Origin: Prosthecodimorpha staleyi
Lineage (GTDB): Bacteria > Pseudomonadota > Alphaproteobacteria > Rhizobiales > Ancalomicrobiaceae
Length of the DNA: 64,000 bases
Reading direction: 5' to 3'
Assembly (NCBI RefSeq): GCF_018729455.1
Contig: NZ_JAHHZF010000015.1
Span: 62,001-126,000 of the forward strand
A program made the translations under genes and the position numbers. Of the stretch, positions 37,101 through 45,627 are shown piece by piece. Positions within the stretch are counted from its first letter, which is position 1. Every line of letters begins with the position of its first letter. The notes below the pieces were generated by a model. It was not told the DNA's origin. It was given only the letters and a program-made list of their open reading frames with translations, and made no database searches.

Positions 37101-37646
37101 GAAGCGTCGCGAAGCCTTGGCACGGGGGCCGAAGATGTGATCCGCCTCATCGTCGAGCGTCTGCCGCAGAGCCGGCACGCCGTGGATGCCGTAGTCCGCC
37201 GCGAAGAACTGGCCGCCGCTGTCCTGGGCCTGCTGCGCCAGTTCCTCGCCGCCCGATTTTAGGGTCTTGGCGGACAGGCCGAAACCGGCGAGAAACTGCG
37301 CGCGATCGATGCCGCCGAGAAAGGGCAGCAGCGCATCGTCGGGCAACTCGCGGCCCGACGGATCGACCAGGGCACCCTTGCGCCGCTTGCGCCGCCTGAA
37401 GGCCAGATTGCGGCCGGCGCGATCGACGATCTCGGCGCCGATCCAGAGCTCCGGATAGGGATGCAGGAAGTTGTAGACGCTGCGTTCCTCGATGCCGAAC
37501 AGGAGATCGGCCACGGCGGCGAGCGCGGTCGACTTGCCGGCCTCGTTCGGGCCATAGACCACATGCAGCCGCGCATCCGGCCGGAACACGAGGCTCTTGT
37601 CGGAGAACGGGCCGTAGCGGCCGAGATCGAGCCGGGTGATCCGCAT
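34161..37646 (-). CDS. YhaN-type AAA ATPase (SMC/Rad50-like)
   Basis: A 1161-residue ABC-class ATPase of the YhaN/SbcC-like group. The N-terminal head has Walker A GPNEAGKST (residues 32-40); very long Ala/Arg/Glu-rich coiled coils follow; the C-terminal head has the signature MSEGTADQLYLALRLAHLE (in part) and Walker B region FLGDDLFASFDD. There is no Rad50 zinc hook that I can see. It pairs with the nuclease encoded just upstream, whose stop overlaps this ATG by one base (TGATG), giving a complex like Mre11-Rad50 or YhaO-YhaN acting on DNA ends. Its cellular role in this group is not well defined. Confidence 0.88.
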   Translation of the reverse strand: MRITRLDLGRYGPFSDKSLVFRPDARLHVVYGPNEAGKSTALAAVADLLFGIEERSVYNFLHPYPELWIGAEIVDRAGRNLAFRRRKRRKGALVDPSGRELPDDALLPFLGGIDRAQFLAGFGLSAKTLKSGGEELAQQAQDSGGQFFAADYGIHGVPALRQTLDDEADHIFGPRAKASRRFTQAQERYEAARRAIREHELGAQEWKRLTERISELSDAYEAARGRRIDVEREEKRLERVARVRPILAELDRVRTERAAIGLQPTASAGAAARVLEAIRTAGEKAAAVETARRELDDALGERAGIVVDRALLAEGGAIASLMQDLGRYTQALGSRPAAVEALDGRNARWAGLARQLGFADGAGLAAAEPGAAAIATLRADLAEGRRLQSMLETATGKVAEERRRLLDLEARRAAIGAPEDPGVLKLRREAFKPLIDRLQAHADKRVKLETASRILAQKAAQLDPPVADLADLAVRARPSVAAQKAFAVERSGLEAAITTARSALEAEIAAIEAADARLVALAAGGPVPTAEAIAAARDERDRLWRTLRAALWLEPGAPSGSMLAAMTAEFETAKAEADRLADTAVRDADRVARFTVETRSRSEAEARRVRAGERLAGLDRDWRDLHARWAAAWAPAGIAPLPPPAMEPWTAKLDGLIASLEEQTADRAELAEQDRQIAAALGPLRDLARAAGVAEADGLDFVLCARRLDAQLAVLAAAYDESRALAGGIAAARQALDERLAEKPEAEAALDRWRQAIAPRLVALGLAGDTGIDAVEAVLTIFASLPDLRDKIGESERQLARLDGVLTTFRVEAERLVAALAPDLAGLPPDRAATEIERRLAEARKAEAGRKVAEARVVRAEESLKRVEQDWAVAERHLAEQAAAAGLDRGEDLPARAAVLARAEELDRRLTDLLDQLGPLADGCDEATLRVEMAAIDPDFAAAQRQDFAAARSRIDEDVNRLYAERQEAIRLRDERGSGNAADLDWQAKRAAEAELAVAARDWAVLRTASLMIDAAIERHRESRRDPQVQRAGDLFRIVTGGAFQGLAQDWDDEKECLRIVGVRASGDRIDVKAMSEGTADQLYLALRLAHLEEHAARAEPAPFLGDDLFASFDDARTGFGLQVLAAIGGEVQPILFTHHRHVAAIARAELGDRADVIDLT

Positions 37647-38881
37647 CAGAACGCCCCCGGGCCGGCGACACGCCCGAGCACCATGGCGCGGGCCTCCTGG
37701 ACAATCGCGTCCATCTCGGCGGCGAGCGGCGGTGCCCCCTCGATCGGCGGCAGCTTGGCCGCGACGGTCGCGATCTCGCCGGCGATTCGCTCCCTGAAGG
37801 CCGGATCCGCACCGATCACCGCCAGCAGCGCCCCGAAACTCGCAGTATCGACCGGACCGGCGACCATCGACGACGGCTCCCGGGTGGCCAGCTTGACGCT
37901 TTCCACCCAGACATCGCCATGGACCCGGTCGGCCGCCGCCTGGATCTCGGTGCGCAGCGTTTCCGGATGCGCGGAGAGCCGCAGGTGCAGGGCCGTCGCC
38001 CCGGTCAGCGTCACGCGCAGGACGAGCATCGTCTCCCGGTCGGCGGGAAGCCGCTGCGCGACCGCCGCCTCGACGGCCGCCAGCAGCCCGGCCCCGTCGC
38101 CGATCCCGGTCAGGTCGACGGGGGCCAGCGCCCATTCGGCGCGCGCCGTCCGGATGCGCCGGAGATCGACCACGCGGCCGTCCTCCACGTCGACCAGGAC
38201 AGCCCCCTTGGCACCGCATTCGCGCACGCTGCGACCCTGGATGTTGCCGGGATAGACCACATGCGGGTCGGTCGCGACCACCTCATGCTCGTGGACATGG
38301 CCGAGCGCCCAGTAGTCGTAGCCGCGCGACCGGAGGTCGGCGAGCGAGCAGGGGGCGTAGGGGGCGTGTCCGGGGCGGCCGTCGAGCGAGGTGTGCAGCA
38401 GGCCGATGTTGAACCAGCCGGGTATCGGATCCGGATAGTCGCGCGCGATATTCTCCTCCACCGCCCGGTCCGGGAAGCTGCGCCCGTGGACCGCGACCCG
38501 CAGGGCGTCCAGCCGCAGGGTCTCGGCCTTGCGGGTCGAGAACTGGCCGACGCTCGGCGGCAGCGTGATGGTCCGGGTCACGACGCTGGCGGCATCGTGA
38601 TTGCCGCGGATCGTGAAGACCGGGATGTCCGCCCGGTGCAGGCGGGCGACCTCCTTGTTGAAGAAGAGGCCGATGGCATTGTCCTGCCATTCGCGGTCAT
38701 AGATGTCGCCGGCGAGCAGCACGAAGGCGACCTTCTCGTCGAGGGCCCGGTCGACCAATGCCGAGAAGGCCTCCCGGCCGGCCAGGGCGATGCGGCGCGC
38801 GACGGTCGGGTCCCTGCCCGCGAGGCCGGCCAGCGGACTGCCGAGATGCAGGTCGGCGGCATGCAGGAAGGTGAAGCGCAT
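37646..38881 (-). CDS. YhaO-type DNA repair exonuclease (metallophosphoesterase)
   Basis: A 411-residue calcineurin-like phosphoesterase of the SbcD/Mre11/YhaO class. Metal ligands are in HAADLHLGSPL, AGDIYDR, IRGNHD, LLHTS and LGHVHEHEV. It lacks a long C-terminal extension, as usual for YhaO. It is expected to cut DNA ends with Mn2+ together with the YhaN-like ATPase, with which it is translationally coupled. The start at 38881 matches the family opening MRFTFLHAADLH; the frame extends to 38974 but that part is low-complexity. The 453-bp region upstream separates it from a divergent aldo/keto reductase. Confidence 0.9.
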   Translation of the reverse strand: MRFTFLHAADLHLGSPLAGLAGRDPTVARRIALAGREAFSALVDRALDEKVAFVLLAGDIYDREWQDNAIGLFFNKEVARLHRADIPVFTIRGNHDAASVVTRTITLPPSVGQFSTRKAETLRLDALRVAVHGRSFPDRAVEENIARDYPDPIPGWFNIGLLHTSLDGRPGHAPYAPCSLADLRSRGYDYWALGHVHEHEVVATDPHVVYPGNIQGRSVRECGAKGAVLVDVEDGRVVDLRRIRTARAEWALAPVDLTGIGDGAGLLAAVEAAVAQRLPADRETMLVLRVTLTGATALHLRLSAHPETLRTEIQAAADRVHGDVWVESVKLATREPSSMVAGPVDTASFGALLAVIGADPAFRERIAGEIATVAAKLPPIEGAPPLAAEMDAIVQEARAMVLGRVAGPGAF

Positions 38882-39334
38882 GGGGCGGATCTCGGCGGGA
38901 AGCGGACCCGGCGGAGGCACCGGGAATCGGGACCGGGAGTTTAAACCGAAACGGCCTGCAGCCCGAAAGCGCAAAGATGGGGATTGATCGCCACGGCGGG
39001 TGGTGGTTTCGGCCGGGTCGTCTATAAGGGGCCGGCTGGCGGGGGTGGAGGACGGCAGGATGCCTCACCGCCCCCCGGATGCCCGTCATCGTGGGATATG
39101 GCGGGGCTCGGGCATTCCACGATGGCAGTACGTGATCGGCGGCCTAGCTACCCGCCTCGATCGCGTCGTGACCGTCCGACGATACCCCCGCCGGTTTCTC
39201 TCCGATCAATCGGCTGTCGTCTCCCGCAGGCCTCGCCTCGGTTTCCGACCGCAGGTCAGCCGATCATCGGCCGCCGTTGCCGGGCGGCGATCCGACCCCT
39301 AACCTGCCGCCGCATGCAATTGGGAGATCCCGCC
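38882..39334. other. divergent intergenic region, no gene supported
   Basis: The region is 453 bp. An open frame of 100 codons (39000-39302) is Arg/Pro/Ser-rich with no Shine-Dalgarno and no family likeness, so I leave it out. CTATAAGG near 39023 could be a -10 element but has no clear -35. No terminator or palindrome stands out. Confidence 0.4.
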
Positions 39335-40285
39335 ATGGAACTGCGCCGGCTTGGCCGCTCCGACCTGATGGTCTCGAAACTCTGCTTCGGCGGCAATGTC
39401 TTCGGCTGGACCGCGGATGCCGCCACCTCGTTCGATCTGCTCGACCGGTTCGTCGGCGCCGGCTTCAATTTCATCGACACGGCGGATGTCTATTCGACCT
39501 GGGTCAAGGGCCATACGGGCGGCGAATCGGAGACCATCATCGGCGACTGGCTGAAGGCCCGCGGCGGGCGCGACCGGCTGGTCATCGCCACCAAGGTTGG
39601 CTCCGACATGGGCGGCGACCGCAAGGGCCTGTCGCCGCGCTGGATCCGGCAGGCGGTCGAGGATTCTCTACGGCGGCTGAAGACCGACCATATCGATCTC
39701 TACCAGTCGCACCGGGACGATCCCGAGACCCCGATCGAGGCGACGCTGGAGGCCTATTCCCGGCTGATCGAGCAGGGCAAGGTGCGCTATATCGGCGCCT
39801 CGAACTTCACCGCCGAACGGCTCGGCGCCGCGCTCGACCTCGCCGAGAAGACCGGCCTGCCGCGCTACGAAAGTCTGCAGCCGGAATACAATCTCTATGC
39901 CCGCCAGGACTACGAGGCCGCGCTGGAGCCGCTCTGCCGGGAGCGCGAGGTCGGTGTCATCAACTACTACGCGCTGGCCGCCGGCTTCCTGACCGGCAAA
40001 TACCGCAGCGAGGCCGATGCCGGCCTCAGCGTGCGCGGCCGCACCAACGTCACCCGCTATCTCAATCCGCGCGGCCTGAAGATTCTCGCCGCGCTCGACC
40101 GCGTCGCCGACCGCTATGCGACCGAGCCGGCCGCCGTGGCGGTGGCCTGGCTGATGGCCCGGCCGGGCATCACATCGCCGATCGCCAGCGCCAGCCGGGC
40201 CGACCAGCTCGCCCCCCTGTTCGCCGCCGCGAAGCTCGACCTCGACGCCGCCGCCATCGCGGAGCTCGACGAGGCGAGTGCCTGA
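39335..40285 (+). CDS. aldo/keto reductase
   Basis: A 316-residue NADPH-dependent oxidoreductase with the aldo/keto reductase barrel. The catalytic tetrad is Asp and Tyr in FIDTADVYS, Lys in VIATKVGS and His in LYQSHRDD. The cofactor end reads SNFTAERLG and ITSPIASASRADQL. It is closest in pattern to the YajO/Tas-like subgroup acting on aldehydes or sugars. It starts at 39335 after GGGAGA; the open frame back to 38984 has no similarity. It is monocistronic, 206 nt before the phospholipid-repair gene. Substrate unknown. Confidence 0.9.
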   Translation: MELRRLGRSDLMVSKLCFGGNVFGWTADAATSFDLLDRFVGAGFNFIDTADVYSTWVKGHTGGESETIIGDWLKARGGRDRLVIATKVGSDMGGDRKGLSPRWIRQAVEDSLRRLKTDHIDLYQSHRDDPETPIEATLEAYSRLIEQGKVRYIGASNFTAERLGAALDLAEKTGLPRYESLQPEYNLYARQDYEAALEPLCREREVGVINYYALAAGFLTGKYRSEADAGLSVRGRTNVTRYLNPRGLKILAALDRVADRYATEPAAVAVAWLMARPGITSPIASASRADQLAPLFAAAKLDLDAAAIAELDEASA

Positions 40286-40491
40286 TCGGGCCTCGCCCGA
40301 CCTCTCGGGACGGCGCGAAATCGCCGCGGAAGGAAACGAAACGAACGATCGAAGAAACCGGAAGGAAAAGAAGTTCCGGTAGGGTCCCGTCGAACAGGCT
40401 CGCACCGACCGGGTGATGACACCCGGCGGCGCGGGTCGCCCCGACCGCACGCGTGGCCGCCTCCGCGCCTCCTCGACCGTCCGGAGACCCG

Positions 40492-43400
40492 ATGTCCCGC
40501 CCGCTGATCCTGCAACGGCGCTTCGCGCCGCTCTTCGTCTGCCAGTTCTTCTCGGCGCTGAACGACAATTTCCTGAAGAACGCGCTGGTCTTCCTGATCC
40601 TCTACCATGTCTCGGAGGCGTGGTCGGGGGCGCTGGTCGCGCTTGCGGGGGCCGTGCTGGTCGCGCCCTACTTCTTCCTGTCGGGCCTCGCCGGCGAGAT
40701 CGCCGACCGCTACGACAAGGCGCGCGTGGCCGAGCGGGTCAAGTTCCTGGAGATCTTCGTCGCGCTCGTCGCCGTGATCGGCTTCGCGCTGCATTCGATC
40801 GTGATCCTGTTCGTGGCGCTCGGCGGCTTCGGCGTGATAGCGGCCCTGTTCGGCCCGGTGAAATACGGCATCCTGCCGGATCACCTGGCCGAATCCGAAC
40901 TGCCCGGCGGCAACGCGCTGATCGAGAGCGCCACCTTCATCGCCATTCTGACCGGCACGGTGATCGCCGGCGTTGCGGCGGCCGGCGGCAGCGACCCGGC
41001 GACGCTGTCGGGTCTGATGATGGTCTTCGCGCTGATCTCCTGGGGCGCTGCGCGGATGATCCCGCCGGCCGGCGAAGCCGCGCCCTGGCTGGAGATCGAG
41101 CCCAACGTGATGGTCTCGACCCTCGGCCTGATCCGCGACCTGAAGGCCGATGCCCGGCTCTGGTGGCTGGGGCTGGTCACGAGCTGGTTCTGGCTGATCG
41201 GCGCGGTGGTGCTGTCGCTGCTGCCGCCCATGGTGAAATCCGTCATCGGCGGCTCGGAGAGCGTCGTCACCGCCTTCCTGGCCATCTTCTCGATCGCCAT
41301 CGCGCTCGGCTCCGGCCTCGCCTCGTTCCTGTCCAGCCAGCGCATCGTCCTGCTGCCGACGCCGGTCGGAGCGGTGCTGATGGGGCTGTTCTCGCTCGAT
41401 CTCGCCTTCGCGCTCTGGGGTGTCCGGGCGACGGGTGCGCCGGTCGGCGCCGTGGAGGTGTTCACCAGCGCGCGCGGCCTGCATATCGGCATCGATCTGT
41501 TCGGACTGGCGATCGCCGGCGGCCTGTTCATCGTGCCGTCCTTCTCGGCCCTGCAGGCCTGGGCCGGCAAGGACCGGCGCGCCCGGGTGATCGGCGCCTC
41601 GAACGTGCTGTCGGGCGCGTTCATCGCGGTCGGCTCGATCTCCACCGCCGTCCTGCTGGCCCTTGGCCTGGGCGTCGCCGGGGTCTTCGCGGTGCTCGGC
41701 CTCGCCACGCTGGCGGTCGGCGTGGTCATCTTCCGGACCCTGCCGACGAGCCCGTTCCGCGACCTGCTCTCGATCGTCTATCGCGGCATCTTCCGGCTCG
41801 AAGTGCGCGGCCTGGAGAATGTCGCCAAGGCCGGTCCGCGCCGGATCATCGCGCTCAACCATGTCAGCTTCCTGGATGCCGGCCTCGCCCTCTCGCTGCT
41901 CGACCAGGAACCGGTCTTCGCGATCGATTCCGGCATCGCGCAACGCTGGTGGGTGAAGCCCTTCCTGAAGATCACGCGGGCCATGCCGCTCGACCCGACC
42001 AAGCCGATGCAGACCCGAACGCTGATCCATGCGGTCCGGAACGGCGAGACGCTGATCATCTTCCCTGAAGGCCGGCTGACCGTCACCGGATCGCTGATGA
42101 AGGTCTATGACGGGGCCGGGCTGATCGCCGACAAGGCCGACGCCATGGTGGTGCCGGTGCGCATCGAGGGCTTGGAGCAGACGCCGTTCACCCGGCTGAA
42201 GCCGCACCAGATCCGCCGGCGGCTGTTCCCCAAGGTGCGCGTCACCATCCTGGAGCCGGTCAAGCTCGATGTCGATCCGGCGCTCAAGGGCAAGATGCGC
42301 CGGCTCGCCTCGGGCGCGGCGCTCTACCAGATCATGTCGGATCTGGTCTACCGGACGACCGCGATCGACCGCACCGTGTTCCGCGCGCTGGTCGATGCCG
42401 CCCGCCACGAGGGGCCGGGCCGGATCGCGCTCGACGATCCGCTGTCGGGTCCGCTCTCCTATCGCAAGTTCCTGGCCGGCGCCCGGGTGATCGGCCAGCG
42501 CCTGATGCCGATGGCCGCGCCCGGCGCCCATGTCGGCGTGATGCTGCCGAATGCCAATGCGGCCGCCGTGACGACGATCGGGCTGATGTCGGCCGGCCGG
42601 GTGCCGGCGATGATCAACTTCTCGGCCGGGCCGACCAACATCCTTGCGGCCTGCCGGGCGGCCGTGATCGAGACCGTGGTGACCTCGCGCGGCTTCATCG
42701 AGAAGGCCCGCCTGCAGCCGATCGTCGACGCGCTCGACGGCCAGGGCATCAAACTGGCCTATCTGGAGGACATCCGCGCCACCGTCGGGCTGACCGACCG
42801 GCTTGCCGCGCTGTGGCACTGGCAGACGCCGCTGGCTTCGCGCGGACCCGACGATCCGGCCGCGATCCTGTTCACCTCCGGCTCGGAGGGCACGCCGAAG
42901 GGCGTGGTGCTGTCCAGCCGCAACATGCTGGCCAATGCGGCGCAGGCGGCGGCGCGGATCGATTTCGGGCGCACCGACAAGGTCTTCAACGTCCTGCCGC
43001 TGTTCCACTCCTTCGGCCTGACGGTCGGCTTGATCCTGCCGCTGGTCTCCGGCGTGCCGGTCTATCTCTATCCCTCGCCGCTGCACTACCGGATCGTGCC
43101 GGAACTGGTCTACGGCTCCAACGCGACCATCTTCTTCGGCACCGACACCTTCCTGACCGGCTATGCGCGCTCGGCGCATCCCTACGACTTCCGCTCGCTG
43201 CGCTATGTCGTGGCCGGCGCCGAGCCGGTCAAGGAGACCACCCGGCGGGTCTGGATGGAGCGGTTCGGGCTGCGGATTCTTGAGGGCTACGGGGTCACCG
43301 AGGCCGCGCCGGTGGTCGCCATCAACACGCCGATGTTCAACCGCTTCGGCACGGTCGGCCGGCTGCTGCCGGGGCTCCGGCACAAGCTGGAACCGGTGCC

Positions 43401-44061
43401 GGGCGTCACCGAGGGCGGTCGTCTCCTGCTGCGCGGGCCGAACATCATGCTCGGCTATCTGCGCTCGGAGGCGCCCGGCGTGCTCGAGCCGCCACCCGAG
43501 GGCTGGTACGATACCGGCGACATCGTCGTGATCGACCGCGACGGCTTCGTCACCATCAAGGGCCGCGCCAAGCGCTTCGCCAAGGTCGGCGGCGAGATGA
43601 TCAGCCTCGCGGCGGTCGAGACGCTGGCCTCCGAACTCTGGCCGGACGCCATGACGGCGGTCGTCGCCGAACCCGACCCGCGCAAGGGCGAGCGGCTGGT
43701 GATGGTGACCACGGCGCGGGGCGCATCGCGTGCGGCCTTCCAAGCCTTCGCCAAGAGCCGCGGCGCGGCCGAACTGATGGCACCGTCGGAGGTGCTCGTG
43801 GTCGACAAGCTGCCGGTGCTCGGCTCGGGCAAGACCGACTTCGTCGGCGTTGCGAAGCTGGTCCGCGAGCGCACGCCCGCCCCGGTGGAGATTGCGGCAT
43901 TGGCCGCCGATACCGCCCCAGAGGCCGGGACCGTGGTCGTGGCCGCCGCGGAGACTGCCCCGGTTGTCACCGATGGGGCGCCGGGCGCCACCGATGGGGC
44001 GCCGGTTGCCAGCGATACGGCCCCTCCGACCCCCGCGGGCACGACGACGACGGCTGCCTGA
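40492..44061 (+). CDS. MFS-PlsC-acyl-ACP synthetase fusion (Aas-like, lysophospholipid recycling)
   Basis: A 1189-residue inner-membrane fusion. Residues 1-410 are a major-facilitator lysophospholipid flippase (LplT-like; starts PLFVCQFFSALNDNFLKNAL, given in part as FFSALNDNFLKNAL). Residues about 430-630 are a PlsC acyltransferase with the HX4D motif at His457/Asp462 (NHVSFLDA) and IIFPEGRLT. Residues about 680-1130 are an AMP-binding acyl-ACP synthetase with FTSGSEGTPKG near 793. Together they would import 2-acyl-lysophospholipid and re-acylate it at position 1, as E. coli LplT plus Aas do. The last 60 residues are Ala/Thr/Pro-rich with near-repeats of TDGAP. Start supported by GGAGA. Confidence 0.92.
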   Translation: MSRPLILQRRFAPLFVCQFFSALNDNFLKNALVFLILYHVSEAWSGALVALAGAVLVAPYFFLSGLAGEIADRYDKARVAERVKFLEIFVALVAVIGFALHSIVILFVALGGFGVIAALFGPVKYGILPDHLAESELPGGNALIESATFIAILTGTVIAGVAAAGGSDPATLSGLMMVFALISWGAARMIPPAGEAAPWLEIEPNVMVSTLGLIRDLKADARLWWLGLVTSWFWLIGAVVLSLLPPMVKSVIGGSESVVTAFLAIFSIAIALGSGLASFLSSQRIVLLPTPVGAVLMGLFSLDLAFALWGVRATGAPVGAVEVFTSARGLHIGIDLFGLAIAGGLFIVPSFSALQAWAGKDRRARVIGASNVLSGAFIAVGSISTAVLLALGLGVAGVFAVLGLATLAVGVVIFRTLPTSPFRDLLSIVYRGIFRLEVRGLENVAKAGPRRIIALNHVSFLDAGLALSLLDQEPVFAIDSGIAQRWWVKPFLKITRAMPLDPTKPMQTRTLIHAVRNGETLIIFPEGRLTVTGSLMKVYDGAGLIADKADAMVVPVRIEGLEQTPFTRLKPHQIRRRLFPKVRVTILEPVKLDVDPALKGKMRRLASGAALYQIMSDLVYRTTAIDRTVFRALVDAARHEGPGRIALDDPLSGPLSYRKFLAGARVIGQRLMPMAAPGAHVGVMLPNANAAAVTTIGLMSAGRVPAMINFSAGPTNILAACRAAVIETVVTSRGFIEKARLQPIVDALDGQGIKLAYLEDIRATVGLTDRLAALWHWQTPLASRGPDDPAAILFTSGSEGTPKGVVLSSRNMLANAAQAAARIDFGRTDKVFNVLPLFHSFGLTVGLILPLVSGVPVYLYPSPLHYRIVPELVYGSNATIFFGTDTFLTGYARSAHPYDFRSLRYVVAGAEPVKETTRRVWMERFGLRILEGYGVTEAAPVVAINTPMFNRFGTVGRLLPGLRHKLEPVPGVTEGGRLLLRGPNIMLGYLRSEAPGVLEPPPEGWYDTGDIVVIDRDGFVTIKGRAKRFAKVGGEMISLAAVETLASELWPDAMTAVVAEPDPRKGERLVMVTTARGASRAAFQAFAKSRGAAELMAPSEVLVVDKLPVLGSGKTDFVGVAKLVRERTPAPVEIAALAADTAPEAGTVVVAAAETAPVVTDGAPGATDGAPVASDTAPPTPAGTTTTAA

Positions 44062-44111
44062 CGGCCGGGCCGGTCGCGGGATGCGGCCGGCTTCACAGCC
44101 GTTCGGGGCTA

Positions 44112-44123
44112 ATGTATAGACAT
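44112..44123. promoter_or_regulatory. HutC-type operator before hutF
   Basis: ATGTATAGACAT, a palindrome containing GTATAGAC, which fits the GTMTAKAC consensus of the HutC branch of GntR regulators exactly. It lies about 77 nt before the hutF ATG and covers a possible -10 (TATAGA). No hutC gene is in the window. Confidence 0.6.
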
Positions 44124-44199
44124 ATCGACCGAGCCGGTTCGCCGGCCCGGTCGCCTGAGCCCTTGCCGAGACCGCCCCTTGCCGAGACCGGATGCGCCC

Positions 44200-45567
44200 A
44201 TGACCGTGCTTCACGCCGACCACGCCTTCCTGCCCGGCGGTTGGGCCCGCGATGTGCGCCTCACGCTCGCCGACGGCGCCATCGCGTCGGTCAAGACCGG
44301 CGCAGCGCCGCAACCCGGCGACGTGCGCCATGCGGCGCTGGTGCCCGGCCTGCCGAACTTGCACAGCCACGCCTTCCAGTACGCCATGGCGGGTCTCGCG
44401 GAGCGGCGCGGGCCGGGCTCCGATTCGTTCTGGAGCTGGCGCGAGCAGATGTACCGCTTCGCGCTGACCATGACGCCGGACGATGTCGAGGCGGTCGCCG
44501 GGGCGCTCTACTGCGCCATGCTGGAGGCTGGCTTCACGCGCGTCGGCGAATTCCACTATCTGCACCACGACCGCGACGGCCGCCCCTATGCCGACCCGGC
44601 CGAGATGGCGACGCGCATCGCCGCCGCCGCGGCCACGACCGGCATCGGCCTCACCCTGCTGCCGGTCTTCTATGCCCATGCCGGCTTCGGCGCCAAGCCG
44701 CCGGCGGAGGGGCAGCGGCGCTTCATCTCCGATCTCGATCTCTTCGCCCGCATGCTGGACGGCGCCGCCGCGGCGATCCGGCCGCTCGAGTCCGCGGTTC
44801 TCGGCATCGCCCCGCATTCGCTGCGCGCAGTCGCACCCGGCCAGTTGGCCCGTCTCGTCGAGATGGCACCGGCCGGCCCGGTCCATATCCATGTCGCCGA
44901 GCAGGTGCTGGAGGTGGATGACTGTCTTGCCTGGTCCGGCCGGCGCCCGGTCGCCTGGCTCCTCGACCACGCCCCCGTCGACCGGCGCTGGTGCCTGATC
45001 CACGCCACCCACATGCTGCCGGAGGAGACCCGTGCCCTGGCGGCGACGGGCGCAGTCGCGGGATTGTGCCCGGTCACGGAAGCCAATCTCGGCGACGGCA
45101 TCTTCGATGCGCCGGAATTCCTCGGCGCCGGCGGCCGCTTCGGCGTCGGGTCCGATTCCAATGTCGAGATCGGCGTGCCGGCCGAGCTGCGCATGCTCGA
45201 ATATTCCCAGCGCCTCGGCCGCCGCGCCCGCAACGTGATCGCCGCCCCCGGCGGCTCGACTGGCGAGACCCTCTATGCCGGCGCGCTCGCCGGCGGTACG
45301 CAGGCACTCGGCGCGACGGTCCCGTCACCGGGCGAGCACGCCGCCGGCCTGACCGCCGGGGCACCCGCCGACATCGTCGCTCTCGCCCCGACCCGCGATC
45401 TGCCGGCCGCCCCGGAAACCCTGTTCGATTCCTGGATCTTCGCCGGCGGCTGGCGCGTCGACGCCGTCCGCATCGCGGGCCGGCTCGTGGTCGAGAACGG
45501 GCGCCACAGGGCCCGCGACGCGATCATGGCCCGCCACGCCGCCACGATGCGGACGCTGCTCGCCTGA
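44200..45567 (+). CDS. hutF: formimidoylglutamate deiminase
   Basis: A 455-residue amidohydrolase-superfamily enzyme that converts N-formimino-L-glutamate to N-formyl-L-glutamate plus ammonia in the five-step histidine breakdown route. Metal ligands are His55/His57 in NLHSHAFQ, His in VHIHVAEQ, His in LIHATHM and Asp in GVGSDSN; the WSWREQMYRFA segment is specific to HutF. ATG 44200 is used; a TTG at 44179 is the longer option. No other hut gene (hutH, hutU, hutI, hutG) is adjacent, yet a HutC-type operator stands upstream, so it probably belongs to a split hut regulon. Confidence 0.92.
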   Translation: MTVLHADHAFLPGGWARDVRLTLADGAIASVKTGAAPQPGDVRHAALVPGLPNLHSHAFQYAMAGLAERRGPGSDSFWSWREQMYRFALTMTPDDVEAVAGALYCAMLEAGFTRVGEFHYLHHDRDGRPYADPAEMATRIAAAAATTGIGLTLLPVFYAHAGFGAKPPAEGQRRFISDLDLFARMLDGAAAAIRPLESAVLGIAPHSLRAVAPGQLARLVEMAPAGPVHIHVAEQVLEVDDCLAWSGRRPVAWLLDHAPVDRRWCLIHATHMLPEETRALAATGAVAGLCPVTEANLGDGIFDAPEFLGAGGRFGVGSDSNVEIGVPAELRMLEYSQRLGRRARNVIAAPGGSTGETLYAGALAGGTQALGATVPSPGEHAAGLTAGAPADIVALAPTRDLPAAPETLFDSWIFAGGWRVDAVRIAGRLVVENGRHRARDAIMARHAATMRTLLA

Positions 45568-45627
45568 CGGGGACATCCGGGAACCGACCGCGGCGCCGAC
45601 ACGCGCCACCGACTGGGACCGGCGCAA

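Noticed and set aside
34221-37262. A 1013-codon plus-strand frame opposite the YhaN-like gene
   Set aside because: Low-complexity Arg/Gly/Gln translation without motifs; the opposite strand has Walker motifs and translational coupling.
39000-39302. 100-codon frame between the YhaO and aldo/keto reductase genes
   Set aside because: No ribosome site, Arg/Pro/Ser-rich translation, and no family resemblance.
40114-45012. A 1632-codon open frame on the minus strand opposite the Aas-like and hutF genes
   Set aside because: It is antisense to two genes with intact catalytic motifs, and its translation is Arg/Asp/His/Gln-rich low complexity, as expected for a GC-biased shadow.
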